Source: Caulobacter sp. 17J80-11
GTDB lineage: Bacteria; Pseudomonadota; Alphaproteobacteria; Caulobacterales; Caulobacteraceae
Assembly: GCF_014349105.1 (NCBI RefSeq)
Contig: NZ_JACSJI010000014.1
Location: forward strand, 38,906 to 102,905
DNA: 64,000 nucleotides
Direction of reading: 5' to 3'
Part shown: positions 21,162 through 30,897 of the stretch, piece after piece
Layout: each line of letters starts with the position of its first letter
How positions within the stretch are numbered: position 1 is the stretch's first letter
Program-made: the position numbers and the translations under genes
Notes under the pieces: model-generated
What the model was told of the DNA's origin: nothing
What the model saw: the letters and a program-made list of their open reading frames with translations, nothing else
Database searches by the model: none

Positions 21162-24100
21162 TTGAGCGACAACGGCGCTTCCAGACCCTCCACCTCGCCC
21201 GCCGCGCGTCAGCGCGCGGCGCGAGGTCGCGACTGGGGCCGGACCAGCCTGCAGGTGCTGGCGGTGGCGGCGTTCGGATTCGCGGCCGTGGCGGGCGCGG
21301 CCTGGCTGGGACGCCGGGAGATCGCGCGCGACGCCCTGGTCGGCTGGCTGGACCAGCGCGGCATCGAGGCCGAGGTCGGGATCGAGCGGCTCGACTTCGA
21401 CGGCTTCACCGGGACCGTGCGGGCCGGCTCGGCGAGTGATCCTGACTTCATGGCCCAGCGGGTCGAGGTCGACATGACCGTGGCCATGCCTTGGGACAAG
21501 GGCGGCCTGGGCGTGAAGCCGCGGCGGGTGCGCCTGGTGAAGCCGGTGATCAAGGCCGAGCTGCAGGACGGCGAGCTGAAGTTCGGCTCGCTGGATCCCC
21601 TGGTGAAGGAGTTCCTGGCCAAGCCGCCCAAGCCCGAGGAGCACGGGCCGCTGGTGCTGGTCGAGGACGGCCAGCTGCGGCTGACCACGCCCTATGGGCG
21701 CCTGCGGGCCCGCGGCGACGCCACCATCGACGACGGCCAGCTGCTGCGGCTGGACGCGCGGCTGCCGGCCGCCAGGCTGACCGGCAAGGCGCTGGCGGGG
21801 GACCTGCAGGGCGGCGAGCTGCACGCCACCAAGACCGGCGACCGCCTGCACGTGCGGGCCGACGCGGCGGTGGGCGAGTGGGTGTCCGAGGCGCTCGACC
21901 TGGAGGACGCGCGGGTCGAGTTCGAGGGCGACTTCCCCTATCCGGACCTGAAGAAGCGCCGCGGCGACGGCACGGTGCGGATGAACCTGGCGGTGAAGGC
22001 CGACGCGGCCGGCGCCGGCGACACCCAGACGACCGGCGACGAGCTGAACCTGCGCTTTGACGGGCGGGTCAGCGGCTGGCTGGAGAACTTCCGTCTGATC
22101 GGCCAGGCGGCCGCCGTCGGCCGGGTCGAGAGCTATTCGGCCGGATCGTTCGACGGGCGCGGCGGGCGCTTCGAGGCGACCGCCAGGGCGCTGGAGTTGA
22201 CGCGGACCAAGGACGGCCTCGACTGGCGGGCTCAAGGGGGCGTGACCCTGGCGACCGCTCAGGCGCGCCGGGACTCCACCTTCCTGGAGGGCGCGCGGTT
22301 GGACCTGACCGACGCCCGGTTCGCCGGCCGCGGCGCCAAGGGCCTCGAGGGCGTCTTCCGGGTGGGGCTGAACGCCAAGCGGGTCGCGGACGGCGATCTG
22401 TCGCTGGGCGGGGTGACCGGCGCCCTGCGCGGCGACCTGCGCGCGGGCGAGGCTTTCCTGCTGACCCTGGACGGCGGCGTTTCGGCCGCGCACGGGGCCT
22501 GGACCGGTCTCGGCCCGGCGAAGACCGGCGACGTGGCCGAGCTCGGCGCGCTGAAGCAGGCGCTGGGCGATTTCAAGCTCTCCGCGCCGGGCCTGTCGAT
22601 CGAGGCCGGCAGCCCGGGCACAAGCGTGGCCCTGACCGCGCCGGTGCGCCTGGCCGCGGCCTCCGGCGGGCAGGCGGTGCTGACCACGCGACGCCAGCCG
22701 CTCTACGCCGCCCCGGCCGAGGGCGAGGGCCGCGGGGCCTTCGACCTGGCCCTGTCGGGCGGAGCCCTGCCCAACGCCGACATCGCCGTGTCGGATTACC
22801 GGCTGCGCTTCGACGACGCCGGCCTGAACCTCTACGCGACGACCTCCACCAGGGCCGGCTTCGATTTCGGCCCGGTCCAGGGCGGCGTGCTGCAGACGGC
22901 CGGCCGGCTGGCCATGGCCCGCGGCGTCCTGACCTACACGCCCGACGGCTGCGCCAGCCTGTCGGCGGCGCGGCTGGAACTGGGCGAGAACGATATGGTC
23001 GACGCCTACGGCAGCCTGTGTCCCGCCGGCGGGCCCTTGCTGCGCGTGGCCGGCGGCATCTGGTCGCTGACCGGCCGGGTCCAGCAGGCCGGCGTCACCG
23101 GCCCGTTCCTGGAAATGCGCTACGAGAACGCCGCCGGCACGATCGAAGCGACCGGCGCGGGCGAGGACGTGCGCGCCGAGATCCGGCTGGACACCGTGGG
23201 CGTGGTGGACATCGCCGCCACCCGTCGCTTCCACCCGGAGCGCGCGACCGGCCTGGTCACCCTGTCCGACGACGTCTGGCGCGGCCGGCTGGACGTGACT
23301 ACGCCGCTCGGCCTGAAGCTGGGCGAGCTGTCGCTGGTCCACGACGCGGGCGCCGGGCGCGGCGAGATGCTGATCGACGTGAAGGACCTGACCTTCACCC
23401 CCGACGGCCTGCAGCCGAGCGACGTCACCCCGCTGGTCGATCCGCTCAACAAGGCGACCGGCTCGGTCGACTTCTTCGGGGCCTTCCGCTGGACCCCGCA
23501 GACCACCACCAGCGAGGGCCGGTTCACGACGCGGGGCCTCAGCTTCGAAAGCCCGGCGGGCACGGTCACCGAGCTGGAGGGCGACATCCGCTTGACCAGC
23601 CTCACTCCGCTGACCAGCGCGCCGGACCAGAAGATCACCATCCGACGGATCGACTCCCTGGTCGCGCTCGACAACGCCACGGTCGACTTCCAGCTGCTCG
23701 GCGACATGCTGCAGATCGAGCGCGGCGACGTGGCGGCGGCCGGCGGCAAGGTGGTGCTGGAGAGCTTCAAGGTGCCCTTCGATCCGAACGCCGCCTGGGA
23801 AGGCGCGGTGGTGGTCGAGGGCGTGCGCCTGGGCGACATCGTCGAGCGCTCGGCCCTGGCCGAAGACGTCGACCTGGAGGCCCGGGTCAGCGGGCGGCTG
23901 CCGTTCGTGGTCGGCCCCGGGGGGCTGAAGTTCATCCAGGGCGAGCTGCACGCCATCGAGCCCGGGCGGCTGTCGATCCGGCGCGAGGCCCTGACCGGGG
24001 TCAACGCGGCCGGGGGCGAGACGCCCGGCGCGCCGCCGAACGTGGCCCAGGACTTCGCCTACCAGGCGCTGGAGCACCTGAAGTTCGAGCAGCTGGACGC

Positions 24101-24383
24101 GCAGGTGAACAGCCTGCCGGGCGGCCGGCTGGGAATCCTGTTCCACATCAAGGGCGAGCACGCCCCCCCCGAGCGCAAGGAAATCACCCTGTCGCTCATG
24201 GACGTGCTGAAGAAGCGGTTCTTCGAGCGCGAGCTGCCGCTGCCGTCGGGGACCAAGATCGACTTGACCCTCGACACCACCTTCAACTTCGACCAACTTC
24301 TCGAAGACTTCCGTGAGTTCAACCGGGCGAAGAGCGGCATGGACGGGGCGAAAACGCCGCGTTCAGGGCCGGTTCAGCCTTGA
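21162..24383 (+). CDS. ydbH: YdbH-family (AsmA-like) intermembrane lipid transport protein
   Basis: 1073 residues. One N-terminal transmembrane helix (about 31-50, LQVLAVAAFGFAAVAGAAWL) precedes a very long beta-rich, repetitive AsmA/TAM-like body, the architecture of YdbH, which bridges the envelope and moves phospholipids to the outer membrane together with YnbE. The C-terminal part (LKRRFF-type LKKRFFERELPLPSGTKIDL, FNRAKSGM) matches YdbH proteins. It starts at TTG 21162 with GAGGAC about 11 bases upstream, a weak signal. Followed by ynbE (52-base gap) and ydbL, the canonical order. Confidence 0.85.
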   Translation: MSDNGASRPSTSPAARQRAARGRDWGRTSLQVLAVAAFGFAAVAGAAWLGRREIARDALVGWLDQRGIEAEVGIERLDFDGFTGTVRAGSASDPDFMAQRVEVDMTVAMPWDKGGLGVKPRRVRLVKPVIKAELQDGELKFGSLDPLVKEFLAKPPKPEEHGPLVLVEDGQLRLTTPYGRLRARGDATIDDGQLLRLDARLPAARLTGKALAGDLQGGELHATKTGDRLHVRADAAVGEWVSEALDLEDARVEFEGDFPYPDLKKRRGDGTVRMNLAVKADAAGAGDTQTTGDELNLRFDGRVSGWLENFRLIGQAAAVGRVESYSAGSFDGRGGRFEATARALELTRTKDGLDWRAQGGVTLATAQARRDSTFLEGARLDLTDARFAGRGAKGLEGVFRVGLNAKRVADGDLSLGGVTGALRGDLRAGEAFLLTLDGGVSAAHGAWTGLGPAKTGDVAELGALKQALGDFKLSAPGLSIEAGSPGTSVALTAPVRLAAASGGQAVLTTRRQPLYAAPAEGEGRGAFDLALSGGALPNADIAVSDYRLRFDDAGLNLYATTSTRAGFDFGPVQGGVLQTAGRLAMARGVLTYTPDGCASLSAARLELGENDMVDAYGSLCPAGGPLLRVAGGIWSLTGRVQQAGVTGPFLEMRYENAAGTIEATGAGEDVRAEIRLDTVGVVDIAATRRFHPERATGLVTLSDDVWRGRLDVTTPLGLKLGELSLVHDAGAGRGEMLIDVKDLTFTPDGLQPSDVTPLVDPLNKATGSVDFFGAFRWTPQTTTSEGRFTTRGLSFESPAGTVTELEGDIRLTSLTPLTSAPDQKITIRRIDSLVALDNATVDFQLLGDMLQIERGDVAAAGGKVVLESFKVPFDPNAAWEGAVVVEGVRLGDIVERSALAEDVDLEARVSGRLPFVVGPGGLKFIQGELHAIEPGRLSIRREALTGVNAAGGETPGAPPNVAQDFAYQALEHLKFEQLDAQVNSLPGGRLGILFHIKGEHAPPERKEITLSLMDVLKKRFFERELPLPSGTKIDLTLDTTFNFDQLLEDFREFNRAKSGMDGAKTPRSGPVQP

Positions 24384-24435
24384 CCGTGTCAGATCGGGCC
24401 GTGACAACGCGCTCGGGTCCCTCAGGAGGGCGGCA

Positions 24436-24624
24436 ATGAACAAGAGACGAGTCCTGGCCCTGATGGCCGCCGGCGCCGGCGCCGTTCTGGTTTCGGCGTG
24501 CGCGCCGACGATCCACGTCAAGGTCGATCCCATCACCATCTACGCCAAGCTCGACGCCGACGTCCGCATTCGCCTGGACGACGAAGTGAAGGCGTTGATC
24601 AAGCAGAACCCCGACCTGTTCTGA
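24436..24624 (+). CDS. ynbE: YnbE-like lipoprotein
   Basis: 62 residues, lipoprotein signal with Cys at about residue 22 (LVSACAPTIHVKVDPITIYA). The mature part IYAKLDADVRIRLDDEVKAL and a final NPDLF match YnbE, the outer-membrane lipoprotein that extends the YdbH beta sheet. AGGAGG lies 6 bases before the ATG. Confidence 0.9.
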   Translation: MNKRRVLALMAAGAGAVLVSACAPTIHVKVDPITIYAKLDADVRIRLDDEVKALIKQNPDLF

Positions 24625-24641
24625 TCCGAGGAGGAAAGGAC

Positions 24642-25004
24642 ATGAGCATGCGTACGTTCTTCGCGGGCCTGAGCGCCGCCCTGATCGGCCTGTTCGCCCT
24701 GGCCGGCGCCGCCACCGCGCAGGTGCCCAACGCCAAGGCCCTGGTCGACGCGGCCAAGGCCCAGGGCGTCGTCGGCGAGCAGTCGGACGGCTATCTGGGC
24801 TTCGTGTCCGACGGCGGCGACCCGGCCTTGAAGGCGGCGGTGGCCCAGATCAACGCCGGCCGCGGCCAGGTCTATCGCGACGCCGCGGCCAAGACCGGCG
24901 TGAGCGCCGAGGCGGCCGGCGCGTCGTCCTTCGCCCAGCGCTTCCCCTCCATGCCCGCGGGCCAGTACTATCGGGCCGCCGACGGATCGTGGAAGCAGAA
25001 GTAA
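24642..25004 (+). CDS. ydbL: YdbL family (DUF1318) periplasmic protein
   Basis: 120 residues. A signal peptide (to about residue 27, ATA-QV) is followed by a helical DUF1318 domain: ALVDAAKAQGVVGEQSDGYL, FVSDGGDPALKAAVAQINAG, RGQVYRDAAAKTGVS. YdbL modulates the YdbH-YnbE lipid-transport complex as a periplasmic chaperone. GAGGAAAGGA precedes the ATG and it is the third gene of the operon. Confidence 0.9.
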   Translation: MSMRTFFAGLSAALIGLFALAGAATAQVPNAKALVDAAKAQGVVGEQSDGYLGFVSDGGDPALKAAVAQINAGRGQVYRDAAAKTGVSAEAAGASSFAQRFPSMPAGQYYRAADGSWKQK

Positions 25005-25012
25005 GGCGCACG

Positions 25013-25285
25013 ATGCGCAAGCCTGACGAGAAGCCCCGCGGCCCCGGCCCGGGGCTTTTTGTTCTCCTGGCCGGCTTTGCGGCCATTGTCGGCATATTCG
25101 CCTGGGGCCTGTGGCTGTCGCGCCGGATGGAAGGCTTCGCCGGCATGACCATCCACGGCTGGATCGCGCTGGGCCTGGCGCTGGTGCTGGGCGGGGCGCT
25201 GACCGGCGGCCTGATGTGGCTGGCCTTCTATTCGGCCCGCAAGGGCTATGACGACCAGGCGGGCGACGGGCGCGAGGACGAGTAG
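25013..25285 (+). CDS. Small two-helix membrane protein
   Basis: 90 residues. Hydrophobic segments at about 15-36 (LFVLLAGFAAIVGIFAWGLW) and 48-70 are followed by a charged tail (ARKGYDDQAGDGREDE). The start at 25013 is 8 bases past the ydbL stop with AAGG in the gap, so it is probably a fourth gene of the lipid-transport operon. Family not recognised; a role in that pathway is an inference from position. Confidence 0.65.
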   Translation: MRKPDEKPRGPGPGLFVLLAGFAAIVGIFAWGLWLSRRMEGFAGMTIHGWIALGLALVLGGALTGGLMWLAFYSARKGYDDQAGDGREDE

Positions 25286-25419
25286 CCCCTCCCGCGAGGG
25301 GCTGACGTTCCGGTCGCTCTCCGGTCGCTTCGTCGCTCGGCCGCAGGCCCCGGTCGCAGGGCGGATGCGCGCGCGCACGCTCCCGCTAAGGCGGGCTCCC
25401 GAACCCGGAGCCTCCCCCG

Positions 25420-28023
25420 ATGCGCATCTTCAAGCTCAAGTCCGCCCGCCGCGGCCTGCTGGCCGGCGCGGCCGCCGCCGTGATGGCCGCCGTCGCGGGC
25501 GTGCCGACCCCGGCCCTGGCCTGGAAGCCCAAGACCCACGTCTACCTGGCCGAGGAGGCTCTGCGCGACGCCACCGACGACGGCAAGGTGACGATTTACG
25601 AGACCGACTACCGCACCGGCAGGATCATCGGCGTGCTGGGGACCTTCGAGGTCGACGCCAGGATCCTGGCCGCCCTGCGCGCCGCGCCGGCCCAGTTCCG
25701 CGCCGGCGTGCTGGGGCCCGACGCCTATCCCGACATCCTGACCGGCCAGCAGATCATCCATCCGGACGAGGCGGACTCGCTGGACGGCGGGGCCGGCGGC
25801 AGCAACGGCTGGCTGGCCCACCTGTGGGACCGCGGCTTCGTGAACAGCTCGAGCCCGCAGGTGCAGGCCTTCACGGTGGGCTACCTGACCCACGCGGCCG
25901 GCGACGTGTTCGCCCACACCTACGTCAACTACTACGCGGGCGGCGAGTTCATGCTGACCCCGGACCCGACCAACGCGGTCAAGCACCTGATCCTGGAAGG
26001 CTATATCGGCAAGCGCACGCCGCAGACCATCAACTCGACCACCACCCGCGTGCGCACCGGCGGGCCGCTCAACCCCCGCAAGCGCGACGACCTGGGGCTC
26101 GATCCGGTCGTCGGCAAGGACGAGGTCAAGTACCAGGACGTCAACAAGCCGGTCACCCAGGAGGACACCAGCATCGCCGGGGTGGAGCGCTTCATCTACG
26201 ACGAGCTGACCTACGCCAGGCCGGGCAGCGTGCTGGAGACCAAGCTGCTGAAGGGCGACGGCACGTCGCGCTCGATCCCCTACATCTTCTCGCGTCTGCG
26301 CAACGGCCTGCAGCAGCAGGTCGACACCTATGACCGCGAGCGCATGGCCAGAAGCGGCCCCGAGCGGGTGGCCTACGCCGCGCTGAACGGCCCGGCGGCG
26401 GAATACAAGCGAGCCTGGATCAAGGACATCGACGAGGGCCTGGCGGCCTTCCCGGCGGTCAGCCACGAGGTGGCCAAGGCCATCGTCTACAACGAGAGCG
26501 GCGGCGACATGGGCCGCGCCAAGGCGGTGATCGGCCAGTACGTCGAGGACCACCTGGCCTCCATGGCCGGCGTCCCGGACGCGGCCGTCTCGGTGGCGTC
26601 CGTCATCAACGGTATCCTGCCCCCGTTCCTTGCCGACGCCCTGAACGAGCTGATGAAGGCGCCCGTGGACGTCCTGGTGAGGGGCGCGACCGGCAAGAGC
26701 GCCGACGAATGGGAGGGCTATCTGACCCACCCCGAGACCAACTTCGACAAGGTGCTGAACCGGGGCGGCGGCGGCCACGACGGCGAGGTCGAGCACCGGA
26801 CCGACCTGGCCAGCTTCAACCGCGACCAGCTGAAGATCGCCGACAGCGGGTTCAGCAATCCCAGCCTGAAGTGGAAGATCGAAGACCTGCCGCCGGCCTT
26901 CAACACGGTGCAGATGACCAAGCTGCTGATGCTCAGCGACGCGGGCCGCCAGCAGCTGGATGCGGCGCTCAAGGCCAAGGGCGGTTCGCTGGGCGCGGCG
27001 CCCGGCCGTAACCCGAACCTGATGCTGGGCTGGGTGCGCTCGCTGGACGCTGGCAACCAGTGGCAGGGCCTGCCCGGCAAGCGCGCGGGCGCCTCGCCCA
27101 GGCCGGCCTTCAGCGCCGGCGACGCCATCGCCTTCCAGAAGCTGTTTCTGATCCAGCTGGGGGCCAAGGACATCCCCGGCGCCAAGGCGCCCGAGCACGC
27201 CTCTTCGCCTGTGCCCGCCCCGCCGCCGGGCGTCCCGACGGGACCGAGCGCGCCGGCCCAGGACCTGAAGCCCTACGCCGGCGACTGGGTCACCACCTGG
27301 GGCCGGGTCACCCTGGTCCCCGGCGACGACGGCGTGCTGCGCGGGCGCGTGATGCAGCCGACCGACATCCCGGGCCGTGAGCGGGAAGGCGAGCGGCTGG
27401 AGCTGCGCGGCGGCGACAGGCCTGGCGAGCTGGTCGGAACGGCGTCCTATTCGACCAGCACCGCGCGGGTGGTGCTGACCATGTCGGCCGACGGGCGCAA
27501 GTTCACCGCCACCTCGCAGCTGCCGACCCAGCAGCCCCCTTCGACCTGGAGCGGCGAGCGGGTGGGGGCGCCGCCGGCTGCGGGCACGCCGGCCGCCACG
27601 CCCGCGACCGATCCGACTGCGACGCCAGCCACGCCGACGCCCGCCGCCGAGCCGGCCAAGCCCGCCTACGAAGGGGTGAAGACGCTGGGCAAGTACGCCG
27701 TGAAGGTGCAGGCGGTGAACCCGCGCGCTGACGGCCGCATCGAGGTGGTGACCCAGCTGACCAACACCAGCCAGGGGCCGGTGTACCTGACCTCGGGCGC
27801 GCTGATGGTCAGCGTCGAGGACGCTGACGGCCTGTCCCAGCGGACCGGCCAGTTCGTGCGCGCCACCGGCGAGCCGCCGCTGCTGTTCGACTCCACGCCG
27901 GTCGTCGCGCCGCAGTCGACGGCGCGCGTGCGCTACCTGTTCCGCTGGCCCAAGGACGCGCCCCCGCCGGCCAAGGTGACCTTCAGCGACGGCGCCCACA
28001 CGGTGCAGTTCACGGGGCCCTGA
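25420..28023 (+). CDS. Secreted zinc-dependent phospholipase C-like protein
   Basis: 867 residues. The signal peptide ends ALA, so the mature protein starts WKPKTHVYLAEEALRD: an N-terminal Trp plus His, as in the zinc-dependent PLC/S1 nuclease fold where the free Trp1 amine ligates zinc. Further ligand candidates are in GVLGPDAYPDI, HLWDRGF and YLTHAAGDVFAHTYVNYYAG. After about residue 590 comes a Pro/Ala-rich linker, a beta domain (WVTTWGRVTLVPGDDGVLRG), a second linker and a C-terminal strand-rich domain (VKVQAVNPRADGRIEVVTQL). Much longer than bacterial PLCs (~250-400), so it is multidomain. Substrate not determined. Confidence 0.8.
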   Translation: MRIFKLKSARRGLLAGAAAAVMAAVAGVPTPALAWKPKTHVYLAEEALRDATDDGKVTIYETDYRTGRIIGVLGTFEVDARILAALRAAPAQFRAGVLGPDAYPDILTGQQIIHPDEADSLDGGAGGSNGWLAHLWDRGFVNSSSPQVQAFTVGYLTHAAGDVFAHTYVNYYAGGEFMLTPDPTNAVKHLILEGYIGKRTPQTINSTTTRVRTGGPLNPRKRDDLGLDPVVGKDEVKYQDVNKPVTQEDTSIAGVERFIYDELTYARPGSVLETKLLKGDGTSRSIPYIFSRLRNGLQQQVDTYDRERMARSGPERVAYAALNGPAAEYKRAWIKDIDEGLAAFPAVSHEVAKAIVYNESGGDMGRAKAVIGQYVEDHLASMAGVPDAAVSVASVINGILPPFLADALNELMKAPVDVLVRGATGKSADEWEGYLTHPETNFDKVLNRGGGGHDGEVEHRTDLASFNRDQLKIADSGFSNPSLKWKIEDLPPAFNTVQMTKLLMLSDAGRQQLDAALKAKGGSLGAAPGRNPNLMLGWVRSLDAGNQWQGLPGKRAGASPRPAFSAGDAIAFQKLFLIQLGAKDIPGAKAPEHASSPVPAPPPGVPTGPSAPAQDLKPYAGDWVTTWGRVTLVPGDDGVLRGRVMQPTDIPGREREGERLELRGGDRPGELVGTASYSTSTARVVLTMSADGRKFTATSQLPTQQPPSTWSGERVGAPPAAGTPAATPATDPTATPATPTPAAEPAKPAYEGVKTLGKYAVKVQAVNPRADGRIEVVTQLTNTSQGPVYLTSGALMVSVEDADGLSQRTGQFVRATGEPPLLFDSTPVVAPQSTARVRYLFRWPKDAPPPAKVTFSDGAHTVQFTGP

Positions 28024-28051
28024 GAGTGAGCGAGGCGCCGATAACATTCGC

Positions 28052-28087
28052 CATCCCGGATAGCCGCTTTTCGCGGCTTCCGGGATG
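28052..28087. repeat. Nested palindrome between convergent genes
   Basis: CATCCCGGA...TCCGGGATG encloses AGCCGC-TTTTC-GCGGCT with one bulged base. Its right edge (TCCGGGATGACG, then GGCTTTAA) resembles the end of the element inside imuB (42181-42198), so both belong to one repeat family. It may terminate both neighbours. Confidence 0.7.
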
Positions 28088-28100
28088 ACGGGCTTTAAGC

Positions 28101-30488
28101 TCAGGCCCGCAGCTTGGCCCCGGCCTTTTCGGCCGCCTGCACGATCTTGGCCGACAGGGCCTCGATCTCGGCGTCGGTCAGGGTCTTGTCGCGCGGCTGG
28201 ATGGTCACTTCGACGGCCAGCGACTTGAAGCCTTCGGGCACGCCCTGGCCCTGGTACAGGTCGAACACCCGCGCTTCGGTGATCAGGGTCTTGTCGACGC
28301 CGGCCACCGCCTTGACCAGATCGCCCGCGGCCTTGTCGGCCGGGACCAGGAAGGCGAAGTCCCGCGACAGCGGCATCAGCGGCGACAGCGACAGGGCCGG
28401 CTTGGTTTTGGTCGCCTTGCGCTTGGGCGCGGGCACCGCATCCAGCACCAGCTCGAAGCCGTAGACGGGACCTGCCACGTCCAGCTGCTTCAGCACCGCC
28501 GGGTGCAGCTCGCCGAACTCGGCCATGACCTGCTTGGGGCCCAGCTGCACGCGGGCCGAGCGGCCCGGGTGCCACCAGGCCGAGGCCGCGCCTTGCGCGA
28601 TCTGCAGCGAGGCGACCGGCGCGCCCAGTTCCTCGAGCAGGGCGAACAGGTCGCCCTTCAGCTCGAACAGGGCGTCCTGGTCGCGGCCGTCCCAGCGGCG
28701 CGGGGGGCGCGGCGCGACGATGGCGGCGACCACGGTGCGCTGGTCGTTCGGACCGTCGCCCAGGTAGATCGGGCCGACCTCGAACAGGGCGGCGTCGGGG
28801 AAGCCGCGCGCGGCGTTGCGGCCCGCGGCTTCGATCAGGTTCGGCAGCACGCTGGGGCGCATGCAGTCCAGGTCGGCGGCGATCGGGTTGGCCAGCACAA
28901 GGGCGTCGGCCCCGCCGCCGAACAGTTGGGCGGTCTCGCGCTTCAGGAACGACCAGGTCACCGCTTCCGCATAGCCGTTCGCGGCCATGGCGCGGCGGGA
29001 CATGCGGGCGCGCGCCTGCAGCGGGGTGAGCACGCCCTGCGGCTTGATCGGGGCCTCGGGCAGCGGCGTCGACGGCAACTGGCCGTAACCGGCGATGCGG
29101 GCGACTTCCTCGACCAGGTCGGCCGGGCCTTCGACGTCGCGGCGCCAGGACGGGGCCTGCACACGCACGACGGCGCCGGCGCCCGAAATCTCGAAGCCGA
29201 GCTTGGTCAGGATCTCCAGCACGCCCTCGCGCGCCAGCGACAGGCCGGTCAGCCGGTGGACGTAGTCCGGGTCGAAGTCGAAAGCGGCCGGCCGGGCCGG
29301 CGCCTGGCCGGTGACCGCCACTTCGGACGGCTCGCCGCCGCAGAGCTCCAGGATCAGGCGGGTGGCCATCTCCAGGCCGGGGACCACGAACTCCGGATCG
29401 ACGCCGCGGGCGAAGCGGTACTGGGCGTCGGAGTGGATGCCGGTGTCGCGGCCGGTCTGGGCGGTGCGCACCGGGTCGAACCAGGCGCTCTCGACGAAGA
29501 CGTCGGTGGTCTCGTCCGAGACCCCCGTGCTCTCGCCGCCCATGACGCCGCCCAGGCCGATGGCGCCCGACGCGTCGGCGATCACGCACATCTCCGGGCC
29601 GACCTTGTAGGTCTTGCCGTCCAGCGCCAGGAATTCCTCGCCCTCGCGGCCCAGGCGCGCCTCGACGAAGCCGCCCGACAGCTTGGCCGCGTCATAGACG
29701 TGCAGCGGGCGGGCGCGGTCGTAGGACATCAGGTTGGTGACGTCGACCAGCGCGTTGATCGGGCGCAGGCCGATGGCCTTCAGCCGGTCCTGCAGCCACT
29801 GCGGCGAGGGGCCGTTCTTCACGCCGCGGATCAGCCGGCCGGCGAACACCGGGCAGGCCTCCGGGGCGGAGATGCGGATCTCCACGGGGGAGGGGAAGGC
29901 GCCCGGCACGGGCGCGATCGGCTGCTCGATCAGCCGCCCGACGCCGGTGGCGGCCAGGTCGCGGGCGATGCCGGCGACGCCCAGCCAGTCGGGGCGGTTC
30001 GGGGTGACCTCGAAGTCGATCACCGGCTCGGCGGCGAACACCTCGGCCGCAGGCGTGCCGACGGCCAGGTCGTCCGGCAGCTCCATGATGCCGTCGGACT
30101 CCGAGGCGACCTCCAGCTCGGCGGCCGAGCACAGCATGCCGTTGGAGACCACGCCGCGCACCGGCTTCTCGACCAGGGTCACGCCCAGGCCCGGCACGTA
30201 GGCGCCGATGGGGGCGTACATGGTGGTCAGGCCCGGCCGCGCGTTGGGCGCGCCGCAGACGATCTCCTTGCGGCCGTCCTTGGTGTCGACCTGGCAGACC
30301 TGCAGGCGGTCGGCGTTCGGGTGGCGGGCCGTCTCGACGATCTTGGCCACGCTGAAGGGGCTGAGCTTCTGCGACGGGTCGGAGACGTCCTCGACCTCCA
30401 GCCCGGCCATGGTCATGGCTTCGGCCACCTCGTGGATCGAGGCGGAGGTCTCCAGGTGGCTCTTCAGCCAGGAGAGGGTGAATTTCAT
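28101..30488 (-). CDS. pheT: Phenylalanyl-tRNA synthetase beta subunit
   Basis: 795 residues, normal for bacterial PheT. Domains in order: N-terminal B1/EMAP-like tRNA-binding domain ([29 protein letters not shown]), B3/B4 editing region ([20 protein letters not shown]), B5 ([20 protein letters not shown]) and a C-terminal anticodon-binding FDX domain ([35 protein letters not shown]). Pairs with PheS as an alpha2-beta2 enzyme charging tRNA-Phe. It follows the small gene 30499-30897 by 10 bases. Confidence 0.97.
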   Translation of the reverse strand: MKFTLSWLKSHLETSASIHEVAEAMTMAGLEVEDVSDPSQKLSPFSVAKIVETARHPNADRLQVCQVDTKDGRKEIVCGAPNARPGLTTMYAPIGAYVPGLGVTLVEKPVRGVVSNGMLCSAAELEVASESDGIMELPDDLAVGTPAAEVFAAEPVIDFEVTPNRPDWLGVAGIARDLAATGVGRLIEQPIAPVPGAFPSPVEIRISAPEACPVFAGRLIRGVKNGPSPQWLQDRLKAIGLRPINALVDVTNLMSYDRARPLHVYDAAKLSGGFVEARLGREGEEFLALDGKTYKVGPEMCVIADASGAIGLGGVMGGESTGVSDETTDVFVESAWFDPVRTAQTGRDTGIHSDAQYRFARGVDPEFVVPGLEMATRLILELCGGEPSEVAVTGQAPARPAAFDFDPDYVHRLTGLSLAREGVLEILTKLGFEISGAGAVVRVQAPSWRRDVEGPADLVEEVARIAGYGQLPSTPLPEAPIKPQGVLTPLQARARMSRRAMAANGYAEAVTWSFLKRETAQLFGGGADALVLANPIAADLDCMRPSVLPNLIEAAGRNAARGFPDAALFEVGPIYLGDGPNDQRTVVAAIVAPRPPRRWDGRDQDALFELKGDLFALLEELGAPVASLQIAQGAASAWWHPGRSARVQLGPKQVMAEFGELHPAVLKQLDVAGPVYGFELVLDAVPAPKRKATKTKPALSLSPLMPLSRDFAFLVPADKAAGDLVKAVAGVDKTLITEARVFDLYQGQGVPEGFKSLAVEVTIQPRDKTLTDAEIEALSAKIVQAAEKAGAKLRA

Positions 30489-30498
30489 GATCTAGGTC

Positions 30499-30897
30499 TC
30501 AGAGCTCGTCGGAGTCGTCGTTGGCCGCGTCGCGTTTCTGCCACTCGATCTCGTCCTCGACCGGGTCGGGCAGGACGGCTTGGAGCTGGCGCGCGCATTC
30601 GGCCGGCGGATAGTCGGGGCCGACGTCGATGGCCCAGGAGAGGCTGGTCTTCGGCCCGCCGATGGTGGTCGGCGCGATCGGCGTGAGGATGGTCGGCCAG
30701 TCCTCTTCGCGGGCCAGGAAGTTCAGCACGTGGCTGAGCTGCTGGACCACCTGCCAGGCCAGCGGGTGGTCGACGTCGATGTCGAGGCTGACCCACCAGC
30801 CGGCGTCGACCGAGCCGCCGGCGCCGAGGTAGGCGACGCCGGGGATGCGCTCCAGCAGGGCCTGCATCGGCGTGAAATCGGCTTCCGTGGTGACCAT
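30499..30897 (-). CDS. Unrecognised small protein encoded between pheS and pheT
   Basis: 132 residues, acidic, no signal peptide. Features: FTPMQALLERIPGVAYLGAG, then WWVSLDIDVDHPLAWQVVQQ and LARE-rich sequence, ending DPVEDEIEWQKRDAANDDSD. The ATG at 30897 overlaps the pheS stop by one base (TGATG) and the stop is 10 bases before pheT, so it is translated as part of the operon. pheS and pheT are normally adjacent. Family not recognised; function unknown. Confidence 0.8.
   Translation of the reverse strand: MVTTEADFTPMQALLERIPGVAYLGAGGSVDAGWWVSLDIDVDHPLAWQVVQQLSHVLNFLAREEDWPTILTPIAPTTIGGPKTSLSWAIDVGPDYPPAECARQLQAVLPDPVEDEIEWQKRDAANDDSDEL

Noticed and set aside
21126..24296. 1056-aa open frame antisense to ydbH
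   Set aside because: It is a shadow frame caused by high GC; it has repetitive Gly/Arg/Gln/His/Leu composition and no motifs, while the sense frame is a recognised family.
25246..29589. 1447-aa minus-strand open frame
   Set aside because: It spans two genes on opposite strands (the PLC-like gene and pheT) in non-coding frames; composition is that of GC-rich antisense sequence.
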